DNA of 10,512 bases. It comes from RGIG3009 sp045541305. Lineage in GTDB: Bacteria; Bacillota; Clostridia; Oscillospirales; Acutalibacteraceae. The stretch lies in the NCBI GenBank assembly GCA_045541305.1, contig JAZQIV010000059.1, forward strand, positions 1 to 10,512, written 5' to 3'. A model generated the notes under the pieces. It saw only the letters and a program-made list of their open reading frames with translations, had not been told where the DNA came from and ran no database searches. Made by a program: the position numbers and the translations under genes. The stretch's first letter is position 1. Each line of letters begins with the position of its first letter. This document shows, one piece after another, positions 1 to 6,657 of the stretch.

Positions 1-733
1 AATTGTCTTCCTAAGACCGCTTGGCCTCCGACTTCTGCGCTTCGGCGGCGCCCGCCATCAGCGCGGCGATATCGCAACCGGCAACCGCAATGGGCAGCAG
101 GCCGACCGCGGTGAGAACCGAGAACCGACCGCCGACGTTATCCGGCACCACAAAGGTTTCGTATCCTTCGCGATCCGCAAGGCCCTTGAGCGTGCCCTTG
201 GCTTTATCGGTGGTGACATAAATACGGCGGCGCGCTTCCTCGGGGCCGACCGTGTTTTCCAGATACTCGCGGAACACGCGAAACGCGATGGCGGGTTCCG
301 TGGTGGTGCCGGATTTGGAGATCACGTTGACCGACACGCGGCGGCCCTCACACAAGGCGAGCAGCTCCGACAGTTCCGAGGCGCTGATGCTTTTGCCCGC
401 GAAATACACGTCGGGCGTATCTTTTTTCACGTTGTTATACAGCGGGGATTTCAAAAATTCAATGACGGCACGGGCGCCGAGGTACGAGCCGCCGATACCG
501 ATGACGATGAATACGTCGGTATCGTTTTTGATGCGCTCCGCCGCCGCTTGGATGCGGGCAAATTCTTCTTTATCATAATCCGTCGGCAGGGTCAGCCAGC
601 CGAGAAAATCGTTGCCGAGGCCGCTGCCGCTGTGAAGCATCTCGTGCGCTGCCGTGACCTGTGCTTGCAGAGCCTGCAATTCGTGATCGCGGACAAAATC
701 GGTGAGATAACGGGTTTCAAGGGTTGTTGCCAT
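1..733 (-). pseudogene. pgi: Glucose-6-phosphate isomerase, 5' part, interrupted by an in-frame TAG
   Basis: Phosphoglucose isomerase interconverts glucose-6-phosphate and fructose-6-phosphate in cytoplasmic glycolysis and gluconeogenesis. The start is taken as the ATG at 733-731, behind a GGAGG (744-748) with 10 nt spacing; an earlier in-frame ATG at 811 would run through the promoter. Visible motifs are VIGIGGSYLG (residues 77-86), the sugar-phosphate-binding ISKSGTTTEPAIAFR (138-152) and the family signature DNVGGRFSV (198-206). A TAG at 13-11 stops the frame after 240 residues, whereas the family is about 450. After the TAG the same frame continues E-D-N to the window edge. Against the Bacillus subtilis protein as I recall it, this aligns without a gap, with the TAG at a Leu position. 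It therefore looks like one nonsense change or base-call error rather than the natural end. The product as read would lack the C-terminal half and its catalytic Glu/His/Lys. Family is certain; inactivation is not. Confidence 0.9.
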
Positions 734-770
734 AACGAAGATGCCTCCATTGCTTTTTCTTGTTGCTTTT

Positions 771-799
771 ATTGTACAATATCTCGGCTTCAATTGCAA
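771..799 (-). promoter_or_regulatory. Sigma-A-type promoter for pgi
   Basis: On the minus strand, TTGCAA (799-794) and TACAAT (776-771) are separated by exactly 17 nt. Transcription would begin near 764, giving a leader of about 30 nt before the pgi ATG at 733. This placement also argues against the longer pgi start at 811. Confidence 0.7.
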
Positions 800-838
800 C
801 CGAAACTGCATATTTTTTTAGGAATTTTTTACAAACAA

Positions 839-864
839 ACACCGGTCGGATAACCGACCGGTGT
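839..864 (-). terminator. Stem-loop terminator after the DacF-like gene
   Basis: A perfect 11-bp stem (839-849 with 854-864, arms ACACCGGTCGG and complement) has a 4-nt loop. It lies 5 nt past the carboxypeptidase stop codon. On the minus strand it is followed by TTTGTTTGT, an imperfect but adequate U-rich tract. Confidence 0.8.
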
Positions 865-869
865 GAAAA

Positions 870-2099
870 TTAGGCAGATATTGCCGAAAACAGACGATAT
901 AAGCAGATTCCGAAGCTGAGGCGTTCAACCTCCCGGGCAGCGCGCAGCGGGTATTCCGCCAATACCTTGCCCTCACGCGAGACCGTGACGGTGCCGACGA
1001 TCTGTTCCGCCTCCACCGGTGCTTCCAAATCCTCCGACAGCGCGACGGTGCAGTTCAGTCCCTTCTCCTCCCCTTTTTTGAGTAACAACGGCGTGAGAGT
1101 GCCCTCCTTGACCGCGACGGTTTCCGACGTGCCGCGCAGCACCTTGATGGGAGTGAGCAGAGCGGGATCGATCTGCGGCGTATATAAGGTATAGTTGGCA
1201 AAGCCGTGATCCAGCATTTTGCGCGCGCCGCCAAAGCGCTCATCGGTGGTGCTGCAGCCGAGGATCACCGCCACAAAGCCGATGCCGTTGCGTTCGGCGG
1301 TGGCGGACAGATTGTGCCCCGCTGTGGAGGTGGTGCCGGTTTTAAGCCCCGTGGCGCCTTGGTAAAAGCGAATAAGTTTATTGGTGTTGACCAGCTGCGA
1401 TTGCCCGTTGCGCAGGGTGTCCATCCAGATGGTGGTATACTGCTTGATGAGAGGGTATTGCATCAACGCGCGCGACATCAGGGCGACGTCGTGTGCGCTG
1501 GAATAGGCAGTATCGTCCAGGCCGCTGCAATCCTTAAACAGCGTATCCTGCATGCCGAGCGCGGCAGCGCGTGTGTTCATGCGGGCAACAAATTCCTCCA
1601 CCGAACCCGCCACGTGCTCTGCCAAAGCGGCGCACGCATCGTTGGCGGATACCACGGCGGCGGCTTTCACCAGATCGTGCACCGTCATGATCTCGCCCGG
1701 CTCCAGCCAGATCTGCGAGCCGCCCATGGAGGCGGCGACCTCCGAACAGGTGACGTGATCCTGCAGCTCAATGAGGCCCGTATCCAACGCTTCCATGACA
1801 AGCAGCAGCGTCATCACCTTGGTAACCGAGGCGATGGGCAGTTTTTCGTGCGGGTTCTTTTCGAACAGCACCTGACCCGTGGACAGTTCCATCAGCACAG
1901 CGGATTTACCGCCCACCTCCAGCGCGGTGCCGGCGGCGGTGGATACCACCTCGCTCAGTACACGCGGCGGCTTGAGTGCCATGAGCTCGGCCGCCGTTTC
2001 GCCGGATTCGGTATCGATGATGACGGTTTTGGCTGAAACGGGCATGGATAACAGCAAGGCGGCGCAGGTGACGGCCGCCAATAGGCGAATGCGTTTCAT
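870..2099 (-). CDS. D-alanyl-D-alanine carboxypeptidase, DacF/PBP5-like
   Basis: A 409-residue penicillin-binding DD-carboxypeptidase (peptidase family S11) that trims the terminal D-Ala from peptidoglycan stem peptides outside the membrane. The ATG at 2099-2097 is chosen because it follows a strong GGGGAGGAG and opens a signal peptide (KRIR, then a hydrophobic run, with likely cleavage after VSA, residue 23). A longer in-frame ATG at 2222 gives an implausible N-terminus. The three active-site motifs are intact: S-V-T-K (Ser91 nucleophile, Lys94), S-A-N (151-153) and K-T-G (253-255). A PBP5-type C-terminal beta domain follows (about 315-390). The last residues (392-409) are amphipathic/hydrophobic and could tether the protein to the membrane. 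It is a single-gene unit with its own terminator. Family is certain; the exact paralogue (dacF or another dac gene) is not resolved. Confidence 0.93.
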   Translation of the reverse strand: MKRIRLLAAVTCAALLLSMPVSAKTVIIDTESGETAAELMALKPPRVLSEVVSTAAGTALEVGGKSAVLMELSTGQVLFEKNPHEKLPIASVTKVMTLLLVMEALDTGLIELQDHVTCSEVAASMGGSQIWLEPGEIMTVHDLVKAAAVVSANDACAALAEHVAGSVEEFVARMNTRAAALGMQDTLFKDCSGLDDTAYSSAHDVALMSRALMQYPLIKQYTTIWMDTLRNGQSQLVNTNKLIRFYQGATGLKTGTTSTAGHNLSATAERNGIGFVAVILGCSTTDERFGGARKMLDHGFANYTLYTPQIDPALLTPIKVLRGTSETVAVKEGTLTPLLLKKGEEKGLNCTVALSEDLEAPVEAEQIVGTVTVSREGKVLAEYPLRAAREVERLSFGICLYRLFSAISA

Positions 2100-2154
2100 G
2101 TTTTCTCCTCCCCTTTTATATTCCATATATATCGGGGGATGGCGGGCAATATGC

Positions 2155-2189
2155 AAAAAAGAACGGTCGGCGTTTGCCGACCGTTCTTT
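2155..2189 (-). terminator. Terminator of the small HTH gene pair
   Basis: A perfect 11-bp stem, GAACGGTCGGC (2161-2171) with GCCGACCGTTC (2176-2186), has the loop GTTT. It is extended by A/T pairs and followed on the minus strand by six T (2160-2155). It sits about 40 nt past the stop codon at 2226 and upstream of the carboxypeptidase gene, so it separates the two units. Confidence 0.82.
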
Positions 2190-2225
2190 GGGTTTTGATC
2201 CGAAAAACTTACTCGTGCTCACAAA

Positions 2226-2519
2226 TCATGATTGTATATCACGTTTTTCGCGAAAATCCATTAACTTCTGATACTTGCGCTCCAACTCATCAATATCCAA
2301 CCCCCAAACCTTGAACGCATACTCTGCATTTACATTGGATGCATCAAACACAACCGGTCTTACATCCTCTTCTGCCATCCGTTGGTGTACACGTTTTTTC
2401 AAGCAACTTGCATGCGAAGAGGAACAACCGAAGATCTGCATTATATCTTTATTGCTCAAGTCGTTTTGCGAATAGTATATTTCAATCGCCATCGCAATAT
2501 TAAATTTCATTTTCTTCAC
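2226..2519 (-). CDS. Small protein with a probable helix-turn-helix, second gene of a coupled pair
   Basis: A 97-residue protein of no family I can name. Residues 21-44 (LSNKDIMQIFGCSSSHASCL and following basic residues) have the spacing of a helix-turn-helix, suggesting DNA binding. The C-terminal part (about 65-95) looks helical and charged. The GTG at 2519 is preferred over the ATG at 2510, because AGGAGG lies 8 nt before the GTG but 17 nt before the ATG. That ribosome site is inside the last codons of the upstream HTH gene, and only 3 nt separate the two genes, so translation is probably coupled. The gene is AT-rich compared with its neighbours. It may be a partner or accessory regulator for the Xre-type protein; that is inference. 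Confidence 0.7.
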   Translation of the reverse strand: MKKMKFNIAMAIEIYYSQNDLSNKDIMQIFGCSSSHASCLKKRVHQRMAEEDVRPVVFDASNVNAEYAFKVWGLDIDELERKYQKLMDFREKRDIQS

Positions 2520-2522
2520 ACA

Positions 2523-2717
2523 TCAAACCTCCTTCACGAGATCAGAAAGCGTGACACCAAGTGCGTTCGCGATGGCAATTGCTTTATCCAATTTTGGAGA
2601 CTCAAAATACCGTTCATACGCCATGATCTCGTGTATTGATACGCCAGCCATATCTGCCAACTCCTGTTGCGTCCATCCTTTTTGACTGCGATAATACTCA
2701 ATCCGAACTTTTTGCAT
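2523..2717 (-). CDS. Xre-family (Cro/CI-type) helix-turn-helix regulator
   Basis: A 64-residue protein that is essentially one HTH_3 (Xre) domain. RIEYYRSQKGWTQQELADMA (5-24) gives helices 1-2, GVSIHEIMAYER (25-36) is the recognition region, and LDKAIAIANALGVTLSDLV (43-61) forms the last helices. The ATG at 2717 follows AAGGAGG with about 7 nt spacing. Proteins of this size commonly act as autoregulating repressors in mobile or accessory loci. It is the first gene of a two-gene unit ending at 2155 and is divergent from an orphan gene across an AT-rich gap containing a dyad (2772-2790). Control of either flanking unit is plausible but not shown by sequence. Confidence 0.85.
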   Translation of the reverse strand: MQKVRIEYYRSQKGWTQQELADMAGVSIHEIMAYERYFESPKLDKAIAIANALGVTLSDLVKEV

Positions 2718-2771
2718 AGATATACCTCCTTATCTATTATGACCCTTAATTACTTTTGCAGATAGGAACAG

Positions 2772-2790
2772 CACACTTTACGTGCTGAAA
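2772..2790. promoter_or_regulatory. Inverted repeat, possible operator for the Xre-type regulator
   Basis: The arms CAGCAC and GTGCTG are separated by 7 nt, about 55 bp upstream of the HTH gene. The size and position would suit a dimeric Xre-family repressor. There is only one copy, and the arms are short, so this is a weak call. A weak transcript hairpin is an alternative. Confidence 0.3.
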
Positions 2791-2933
2791 TTTTCACTTC
2801 TAATTTGTGCAATTTGACGTATGCTTTTCTTTTTAAGATTTCGAAAAATTTTTGATGCCTTTTTTTTCTTTTTAAACATTCGGTTTTGTACAATTTTTAA
2901 ACTAATCACAAAACAGCGAACAGTCACGGTCCA

Positions 2934-2962
2934 TTGCTTTTGTGTAGTAATAGTGATATACT
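2934..2962 (+). promoter_or_regulatory. Extended -10 promoter for the orphan gene
   Basis: TTGCTT (2934-2939) and TATACT (2957-2962) are 17 nt apart, with TG one base before the -10 (2954-2955), making an extended -10. Transcription would start near 2969, leaving a leader of about 60 nt before the ATG at 3030. Confidence 0.7.
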
Positions 2963-3029
2963 TTTTATAAGCAATAAGCACTACCAAACTTTTTAGAGCA
3001 AAAATCTCACAACAAACAAAGGAGAAACT

Positions 3030-3605
3030 ATGTTTGACTGTATCGGCGCCGTCATTTCTCTTGTGAACACCCTTATTGAAAAATCGACAAATAGAAGAAA
3101 ACTTAAAGTTGAAATTAAGGAAAGTGCGAAGCCCTGTTGCATAGTGTATCGGGATTTTTGTCAACCATCTAAGGTGCCAATACCTCCTTTAAAAAGTTAT
3201 ACACAACTAATCCAAATACGCCTAATCAATCCATCACCCAAGCCAGTCACTGTATTTGATGTGGAAGTTAGATATAGCGATAGTCATTTGTTGATTGATT
3301 ATTTGACACAAGAAAAAATTCAAACTGGTTGCGTAGAAATCCTCGCCATAGACAACTTGAAAATTCCTCCCAGTTCATCTATCAAAGTCAATGAACACTC
3401 CTGCATTGAGATTGTACTTGCGATTAACGTATCAGAGGGAAATACTTTAGAGGTATCATATAAAACCGACAGTATGAAGCGAAAAAAGTCTTACACAAAA
3501 AAGGTAACTGTAAATCAAGTTCCATCAATAATTCTCAATCCTTCTTGGGAATCGTACCATAAAGATTTAGAAGCATTACTTTCCTACACAGGAAGTACAA
3601 AATAA
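3030..3605 (+). CDS. Unrecognised 191-residue protein in an AT-rich islet
   Basis: I do not recognise this protein. It begins with a short hydrophobic segment (residues 1-17, FDCIGAVISLVNTLIEK), possibly a membrane-associated or amphipathic helix. This is followed by a basic stretch (NRRKLK) and then a mostly beta-like, polar body with alternating hydrophobic residues (about 50-165), in the style of an immunoglobulin-like or sandwich fold. It has no obvious catalytic motif. The start is firm: AAAGGAG lies 5-6 nt before the ATG, and a strong promoter precedes it. Base composition and codon use (AAA, ATT, TTA) differ from the GC-rich housekeeping neighbours. Together with the divergent regulators this suggests acquisition. 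A monocistronic terminator candidate follows at 3644. Confidence 0.72.
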   Translation: MFDCIGAVISLVNTLIEKSTNRRKLKVEIKESAKPCCIVYRDFCQPSKVPIPPLKSYTQLIQIRLINPSPKPVTVFDVEVRYSDSHLLIDYLTQEKIQTGCVEILAIDNLKIPPSSSIKVNEHSCIEIVLAINVSEGNTLEVSYKTDSMKRKKSYTKKVTVNQVPSIILNPSWESYHKDLEALLSYTGSTK

Positions 3606-3643
3606 ACATAACGCAATTCCCATATATATGAGAGCTATTCTCC

Positions 3644-3685
3644 TATGAGTGTTTACACATTTTCATGGTAAAACCTCATAGTTTT
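3644..3685 (+). terminator. Possible terminator of the orphan gene
   Basis: CTATGAG (3644-3650) pairs with CTCATAG (3675-3681). Inside it, after two mismatches, five more pairs form (TTTAC with GTAAA), and the stem is followed by TTTT. The stem is imperfect and AT-rich, so this is moderate evidence only. Confidence 0.45.
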
Positions 3686-3693
3686 AATCACAA

Positions 3694-3723
3694 GAGACGG
3701 CAGAGGAAATCCTCTGCCGTCTC
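3694..3723 (-). terminator. Terminator stem-loop after prs
   Basis: A perfect 13-bp stem, GAGACGGCAGAGG (3694-3706) with its complement (3711-3723), has the loop AAAT. It lies 13 nt past the prs stop codon. The T-run on the minus strand is weak (TTGTGATT), but the stem is very stable. It could also stop plus-strand transcripts from the orphan gene. Confidence 0.7.
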
Positions 3724-3736
3724 GATTTGAATGTCC

Positions 3737-4882
3737 TTATTTGCGGGAGGCGAGGAGATTTTTGATCTTCTCGTGCGAGTCGACGATGCGGGTGACCGAC
3801 ACGTCGTGGTTGAGGGAGGCGATGAAGTAGGCAATGTATTTGGACACGTCCACTTCGCAGAACCACTCGCGTTTTTTGAGCTCGTCCGAACGGTAGGTCA
3901 GGTTGGTGCCGAGCACGCCCGAAATGATACCGTCCTTATACGCCTGGTCAAACTTATCCAGACCGTTGGTGAAGATGGCGTAGGTGGCGTAAGCAAAGAT
4001 GCGGCGCGCCTTGCGTTTTTTGAGTTCGTACGCGATATCCAGCATGGATTCGCCGGAGGAGATGATATCATCCGCGATGAAGATATCCTTGCCCTCCACC
4101 GAGTCGCCGAGGTATTCGTGCGCAACGATGGGGTTGCGGCCGTTGACAACGTGTGCATAGTCACGGCGTTTGTAGAACATGCCGAGATCCACGCCCAAGG
4201 TGGAGGCATAATACATGTTGCGGTTCAAAGCGCCTTCATCCGGGCTGACGATCATCATGTGATCGCGATCCGGCACGATATCGGGATAGCGGCGGAACAT
4301 GGCCTTGAGGACCTGATACGAGGGAATGACGTTATCGAAGCCCATCAGCGGGACAGCGTTCTGCACGCGGGCATCGTGTGCATCAAACGTGATGATGTTG
4401 GTGACGCCCATGCGCTCGAGCTCCTGCAGCGCGCACGCGCAGTCGAGCGATTCGCGATAGTTGCGGCGATGCTGACGGCCGCCGAACAGGATCGGCATGA
4501 TGACATTGATGCGGTGTGCTTTACCGCCGGCCGCCTGGATGATGCGCTTGAGATCCTGGAAGTGATCGTCGGGCGACATGCAGTTCTGCTGACCGAAGAT
4601 GTTGTACTTCACGTTGTAGTTGCCGACATCCACCAAAATGAACAGGTCATCGCCGCGGATGCTGGATTTGATGAGGCCCTTACCGTCACCGGACGAGAAG
4701 CGGGGGCACTCTGCGGGAATGAGGAACGAATCCTGCGGGACACCGGCTTTTGCCGCCCAATCGGTTAAATAATAGTTGATCTTCGCTGCCAGTTCTTCTG
4801 TGCCCGGCTGGGCGATGATGCTCAGCGGCGCAACCTGGTTGGGCGCCGAAAAAATGGTTTCACTTGTCAATTTTTCTGCCAT
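3737..4882 (-). CDS. prs: Ribose-phosphate pyrophosphokinase (PRPP synthetase), long clostridial form
   Basis: Makes PRPP from ribose-5-phosphate and ATP in the cytoplasm, feeding purine, pyrimidine, histidine, tryptophan and NAD synthesis. Counting from the upstream ATG at 4891 (384 residues), the visible motifs are GGRQHRR (137-143, equivalent to the usual YARQDRK), TFDAHD (168-173), SPDEGALNR (216-224), KRR (241-243) and the PRPP-binding loop DDIISSG (274-280). The protein is clearly longer than the usual ~315 residues, with extra N-terminal sequence and an insert around FGQQNCMSPDDH (99-110). This resembles the long Prs seen in Clostridia. I prefer the second ATG at 4882-4880 (381 residues), because GAGGGG abuts the first ATG but lies 9 nt before the second. 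It is a single-gene unit, divergent from hflX. Confidence 0.93.
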   Translation of the reverse strand: MAEKLTSETIFSAPNQVAPLSIIAQPGTEELAAKINYYLTDWAAKAGVPQDSFLIPAECPRFSSGDGKGLIKSSIRGDDLFILVDVGNYNVKYNIFGQQNCMSPDDHFQDLKRIIQAAGGKAHRINVIMPILFGGRQHRRNYRESLDCACALQELERMGVTNIITFDAHDARVQNAVPLMGFDNVIPSYQVLKAMFRRYPDIVPDRDHMMIVSPDEGALNRNMYYASTLGVDLGMFYKRRDYAHVVNGRNPIVAHEYLGDSVEGKDIFIADDIISSGESMLDIAYELKKRKARRIFAYATYAIFTNGLDKFDQAYKDGIISGVLGTNLTYRSDELKKREWFCEVDVSKYIAYFIASLNHDVSVTRIVDSHEKIKNLLASRK

Positions 4883-4925
4883 ATTTGCCATCCCCTCATT
4901 TTAATATACCACATGTTGTAGTTCC

Positions 4926-4934
4926 ATCATACCA
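4926..4934 (-). promoter_or_regulatory. Extended -10 promoter for prs
   Basis: On the minus strand TATGAT (4931-4926) is preceded by TGG, an extended -10 element. No good -35 lies at 17 nt. Transcription would begin near 4919, with a leader of roughly 35 nt. A second similar element, TGG-TATATT, lies closer to the start (4908-4903). Confidence 0.5.
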
Positions 4935-4984
4935 CACTTCCCGACAAATGGGAACAAAAACTTTTCGTTTTCTCGAAGATTTTT

Positions 4985-5012
4985 TTGCTTTTTTTTGCGG
5001 TTATACTATAGA
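4985..5012 (+). promoter_or_regulatory. Candidate promoter for hflX
   Basis: TTGCTT (4985-4990) is 16 nt from TATAGA (5007-5012); an overlapping TATACT (5002-5007) is an alternative -10. Transcription would begin near 5019, about 40 nt before the ATG. The surrounding T-runs make the exact boxes uncertain. Confidence 0.45.
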
Positions 5013-5059
5013 CAATGCACAAAAGAACGGGTAGAATACCATAAGAAGGAGGGGTTTGC

Positions 5060-6310
5060 ATGAATCGTGACGCCGAAGAAGAGTGGCGCGAGCGTGCACT
5101 GCTTGTATCCATCGATACCGACGATTTCGACGTGGAGGTGTCGCTGGACGAGCTGGAAGAGCTGGCGGATACCGCCGGCGCCGACGTGCTCGGGCGGCTG
5201 GTGCAAAAGCGCGAATCCCCCGATAAGGCGACGTGTATCGGTGCGGGGCGGCTGGAGGAGCTTATCCTGCTTGCCGAAAACACCGAGGCGGATCTGGTGA
5301 TCTTTGACCGTGAATTGACCGCCACGCAGCAACGCAATCTGGAGGATGCACTCCCCTGCCGCGTGGTAGACCGCACCATGCTGATCTTGGATATTTTTGC
5401 GGGGCGGGCGCGCTCGGCGGAGGGGCGGCTGCAGGTGGAGCTGGCGCAGCTGCAATATCTGCTACCGCGTCTGGCGGGTCAGGGCACGGCGTTATCGCGG
5501 CTCGGCGGCGGCATCGGTACGCGCGGTCCGGGTGAAACCAAGTTGGAAAGCGATCGCCGCCACATTCGGCGGCGGATTCAATCCATCCGTGAATCGTTAA
5601 GATCCGTGGAGCAGCAGCGCATTCAGCGGCGCGATCGGCGGCGCAAGGACAACGTGCAGACCGTGGCGATCGTGGGGTACACCAACGCAGGCAAATCCAC
5701 GCTGATGAACCGTTTGACGGATGCGGGTGTGCTGGCGGAGGACAAACTGTTTGCCACGCTGGACACCACCGCCCGCGCGCTCAAATTACCGGACGGGCGC
5801 ACCATCCTGCTCATTGATACCGTTGGGCTGGTGCGGCGATTGCCGCACCACTTGGTGGATGCGTTCCGTTCCACGTTGGAGGAAGCCGCTGAGGCGGACG
5901 TGATTTTGAATCTGTGCGACAGCTCCGATGAAAGCGCCGCCGAGCATTTGGCGGTCACGCGCGAGCTGCTTTTGCAGTTGGGATGCACCGACACGCCGAT
6001 TGTGACGGTGTTTAACAAATGCGATCTCGCCCCCGCTTTGCCCCTCACCGACCGTGACGGGGCGGTGTGTATCAGCGCTGTGACGGGGCAAGGCATCGAT
6101 GAGCTGCTGACACGGCTGTGTGAGGTGCTGCCGCCCGACCGCAAACGTGTGAAACTGTTATTGCCGTTTGATAAAGGCGCGCTGGCGGGCGAATGCCGCC
6201 GCGAGGGTGCGGTGGAGCACGAAGAATACGTGCCCGAGGGGTTATCCATGACCGTCACGCTGGGGGCGCGGCTGCTGGAACTGACAAAACCGTACCACGT
6301 AGAAGAATAA
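5060..6310 (+). CDS. hflX: GTPase HflX
   Basis: HflX is a ribosome-associated GTPase of the TRAFAC/Obg-HflX group; known members split stalled or stress-inactivated 70S/100S ribosomes and sit on the 50S subunit. The 416 residues show the standard layout. An N-terminal HflX domain (about 1-145) comes first, followed by the glycine-rich signature GGGIGTRGPGETKLE (149-163). A basic coiled-coil linker (165-198) precedes the G domain, which has P-loop GYTNAGKS (206-213), switch I FATLDTT (231-237), DTVG (253-256), NKCD (319-322) and SA (339-340). A short C-terminal domain ends the protein. The ATG at 5060 follows GGAGGGG with good spacing. No terminator is visible before the next promoter at 6336, so some transcripts may run into the riboswitch unit. 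Confidence 0.95.
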   Translation: MNRDAEEEWRERALLVSIDTDDFDVEVSLDELEELADTAGADVLGRLVQKRESPDKATCIGAGRLEELILLAENTEADLVIFDRELTATQQRNLEDALPCRVVDRTMLILDIFAGRARSAEGRLQVELAQLQYLLPRLAGQGTALSRLGGGIGTRGPGETKLESDRRHIRRRIQSIRESLRSVEQQRIQRRDRRRKDNVQTVAIVGYTNAGKSTLMNRLTDAGVLAEDKLFATLDTTARALKLPDGRTILLIDTVGLVRRLPHHLVDAFRSTLEEAAEADVILNLCDSSDESAAEHLAVTRELLLQLGCTDTPIVTVFNKCDLAPALPLTDRDGAVCISAVTGQGIDELLTRLCEVLPPDRKRVKLLLPFDKGALAGECRREGAVEHEEYVPEGLSMTVTLGARLLELTKPYHVEE

Positions 6311-6335
6311 AATGTTGGGTTTTTGAAAATTAGAG

Positions 6336-6364
6336 TTGCATTTTGCCGTATGAGGGGTTATAAT
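6336..6364 (+). promoter_or_regulatory. Strong sigma-A-type promoter of the riboswitch-symporter unit
   Basis: TTGCAT (6336-6341) and a consensus TATAAT (6359-6364) are exactly 17 nt apart. Transcription would start near 6371, about 25 nt before the first glycine aptamer. Confidence 0.82.
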
Positions 6365-6396
6365 GGCAACTGTTCAATTGAATATCCGGTTGACGT

Positions 6397-6561
6397 TCAC
6401 AGGAGATGCGGAGTTTCCGCTACTGAAGGAGTAACACTCTCAGGTGCCCGAACGGGTGAGGACTGTGAGCCGACGGAGCTTTGGAGAAACCCATTTGGTT
6501 GGGTGCCGAAGGTGCAAAGCGCGAAAAACGCTAATCTCTCAGGCAAAAGGACAAAGCCGTG
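6397..6561 (+). ncRNA. Tandem glycine riboswitch (gcvT-type)
   Basis: Two glycine aptamers lie in tandem between a strong promoter and an intrinsic terminator. Aptamer 1 (about 6397-6468) is closed by TCACAG with CTGTGA and carries the CTGAAGGAGTAACACTCTCAGG-like core, split over 6423-6443. Aptamer 2 (about 6474-6561) is closed by GCTTT (6478-6482) with AAAGC (6553-6557). It shows the family hallmarks GGAGA, GTGCCGAAGGTGCAAAG, AATCTCTCAGGCAAAAGGAC. In known members the two aptamers bind glycine and the switch controls glycine cleavage genes or amino-acid symporters. Here it precedes an AGCS symporter, which fits glycine-responsive transport. Whether glycine raises or lowers expression cannot be read with confidence; symporter-linked copies in streptococci are reported to be OFF switches. 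Confidence 0.9.
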
Positions 6562-6601
6562 TTTTCCCTTTTCTCGTGTATTGGGAAACTGTTGTCTTTT
6601 T

Positions 6602-6640
6602 GCGGATCGCACCAAAAGCGATCCGCTTTTTATTTTTTCT
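6602..6640 (+). terminator. Riboswitch expression-platform terminator
   Basis: A perfect 9-bp stem GCGGATCGC / GCGATCCGC (6602-6610, 6618-6626) has a 7-nt loop and is followed by TTTTTATTTTTTCT. It lies between the glycine aptamers and the symporter ribosome site, so it is the likely output of the switch: premature termination versus read-through. GCAAAAG (6543-6549), beside the P1 helix of aptamer 2, could pair with 6597-6603 and nibble the stem base. This is a weak anti-terminator candidate. Confidence 0.85.
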
Positions 6641-6657
6641 TTAAGGAGGATGAGGGT

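Larger units (their letters stand above)
2718..3029. other. AT-rich divergent intergenic region
   Basis: This 312-bp gap separates the HTH pair (minus) from the orphan gene (plus). It contains the ribosome site of the HTH gene, a short dyad near 2772-2790, long T/A runs around 2820-2900 and a good plus-strand promoter at 2934-2962. I see no RNA gene and no convincing coding sequence in it. Confidence 0.6.

Noticed and set aside
1..733. Genome-wide reassignment of TAG to an amino acid
   Set aside because: No other real gene in the window contains an internal TAG, and one codon near the window edge is better explained by mutation or error.
1206..2036. Plus-strand open frame opposite the carboxypeptidase
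   Set aside because: Antisense shadow of a gene with intact SxxK, SxN and KTG motifs; His/Gly/Gln-rich product with no domain.
2778..3164. Minus-strand open frame of 128 codons in the AT-rich gap
   Set aside because: It starts at a TTG without a ribosome site, overlaps the well-supported orphan gene and its promoter, and has a low-complexity Lys/Phe-rich product typical of chance AT-rich frames.
3731..4768. 345-codon plus-strand frame opposite prs
   Set aside because: Mirror of prs codon bias; no ribosome site and no recognisable domain.
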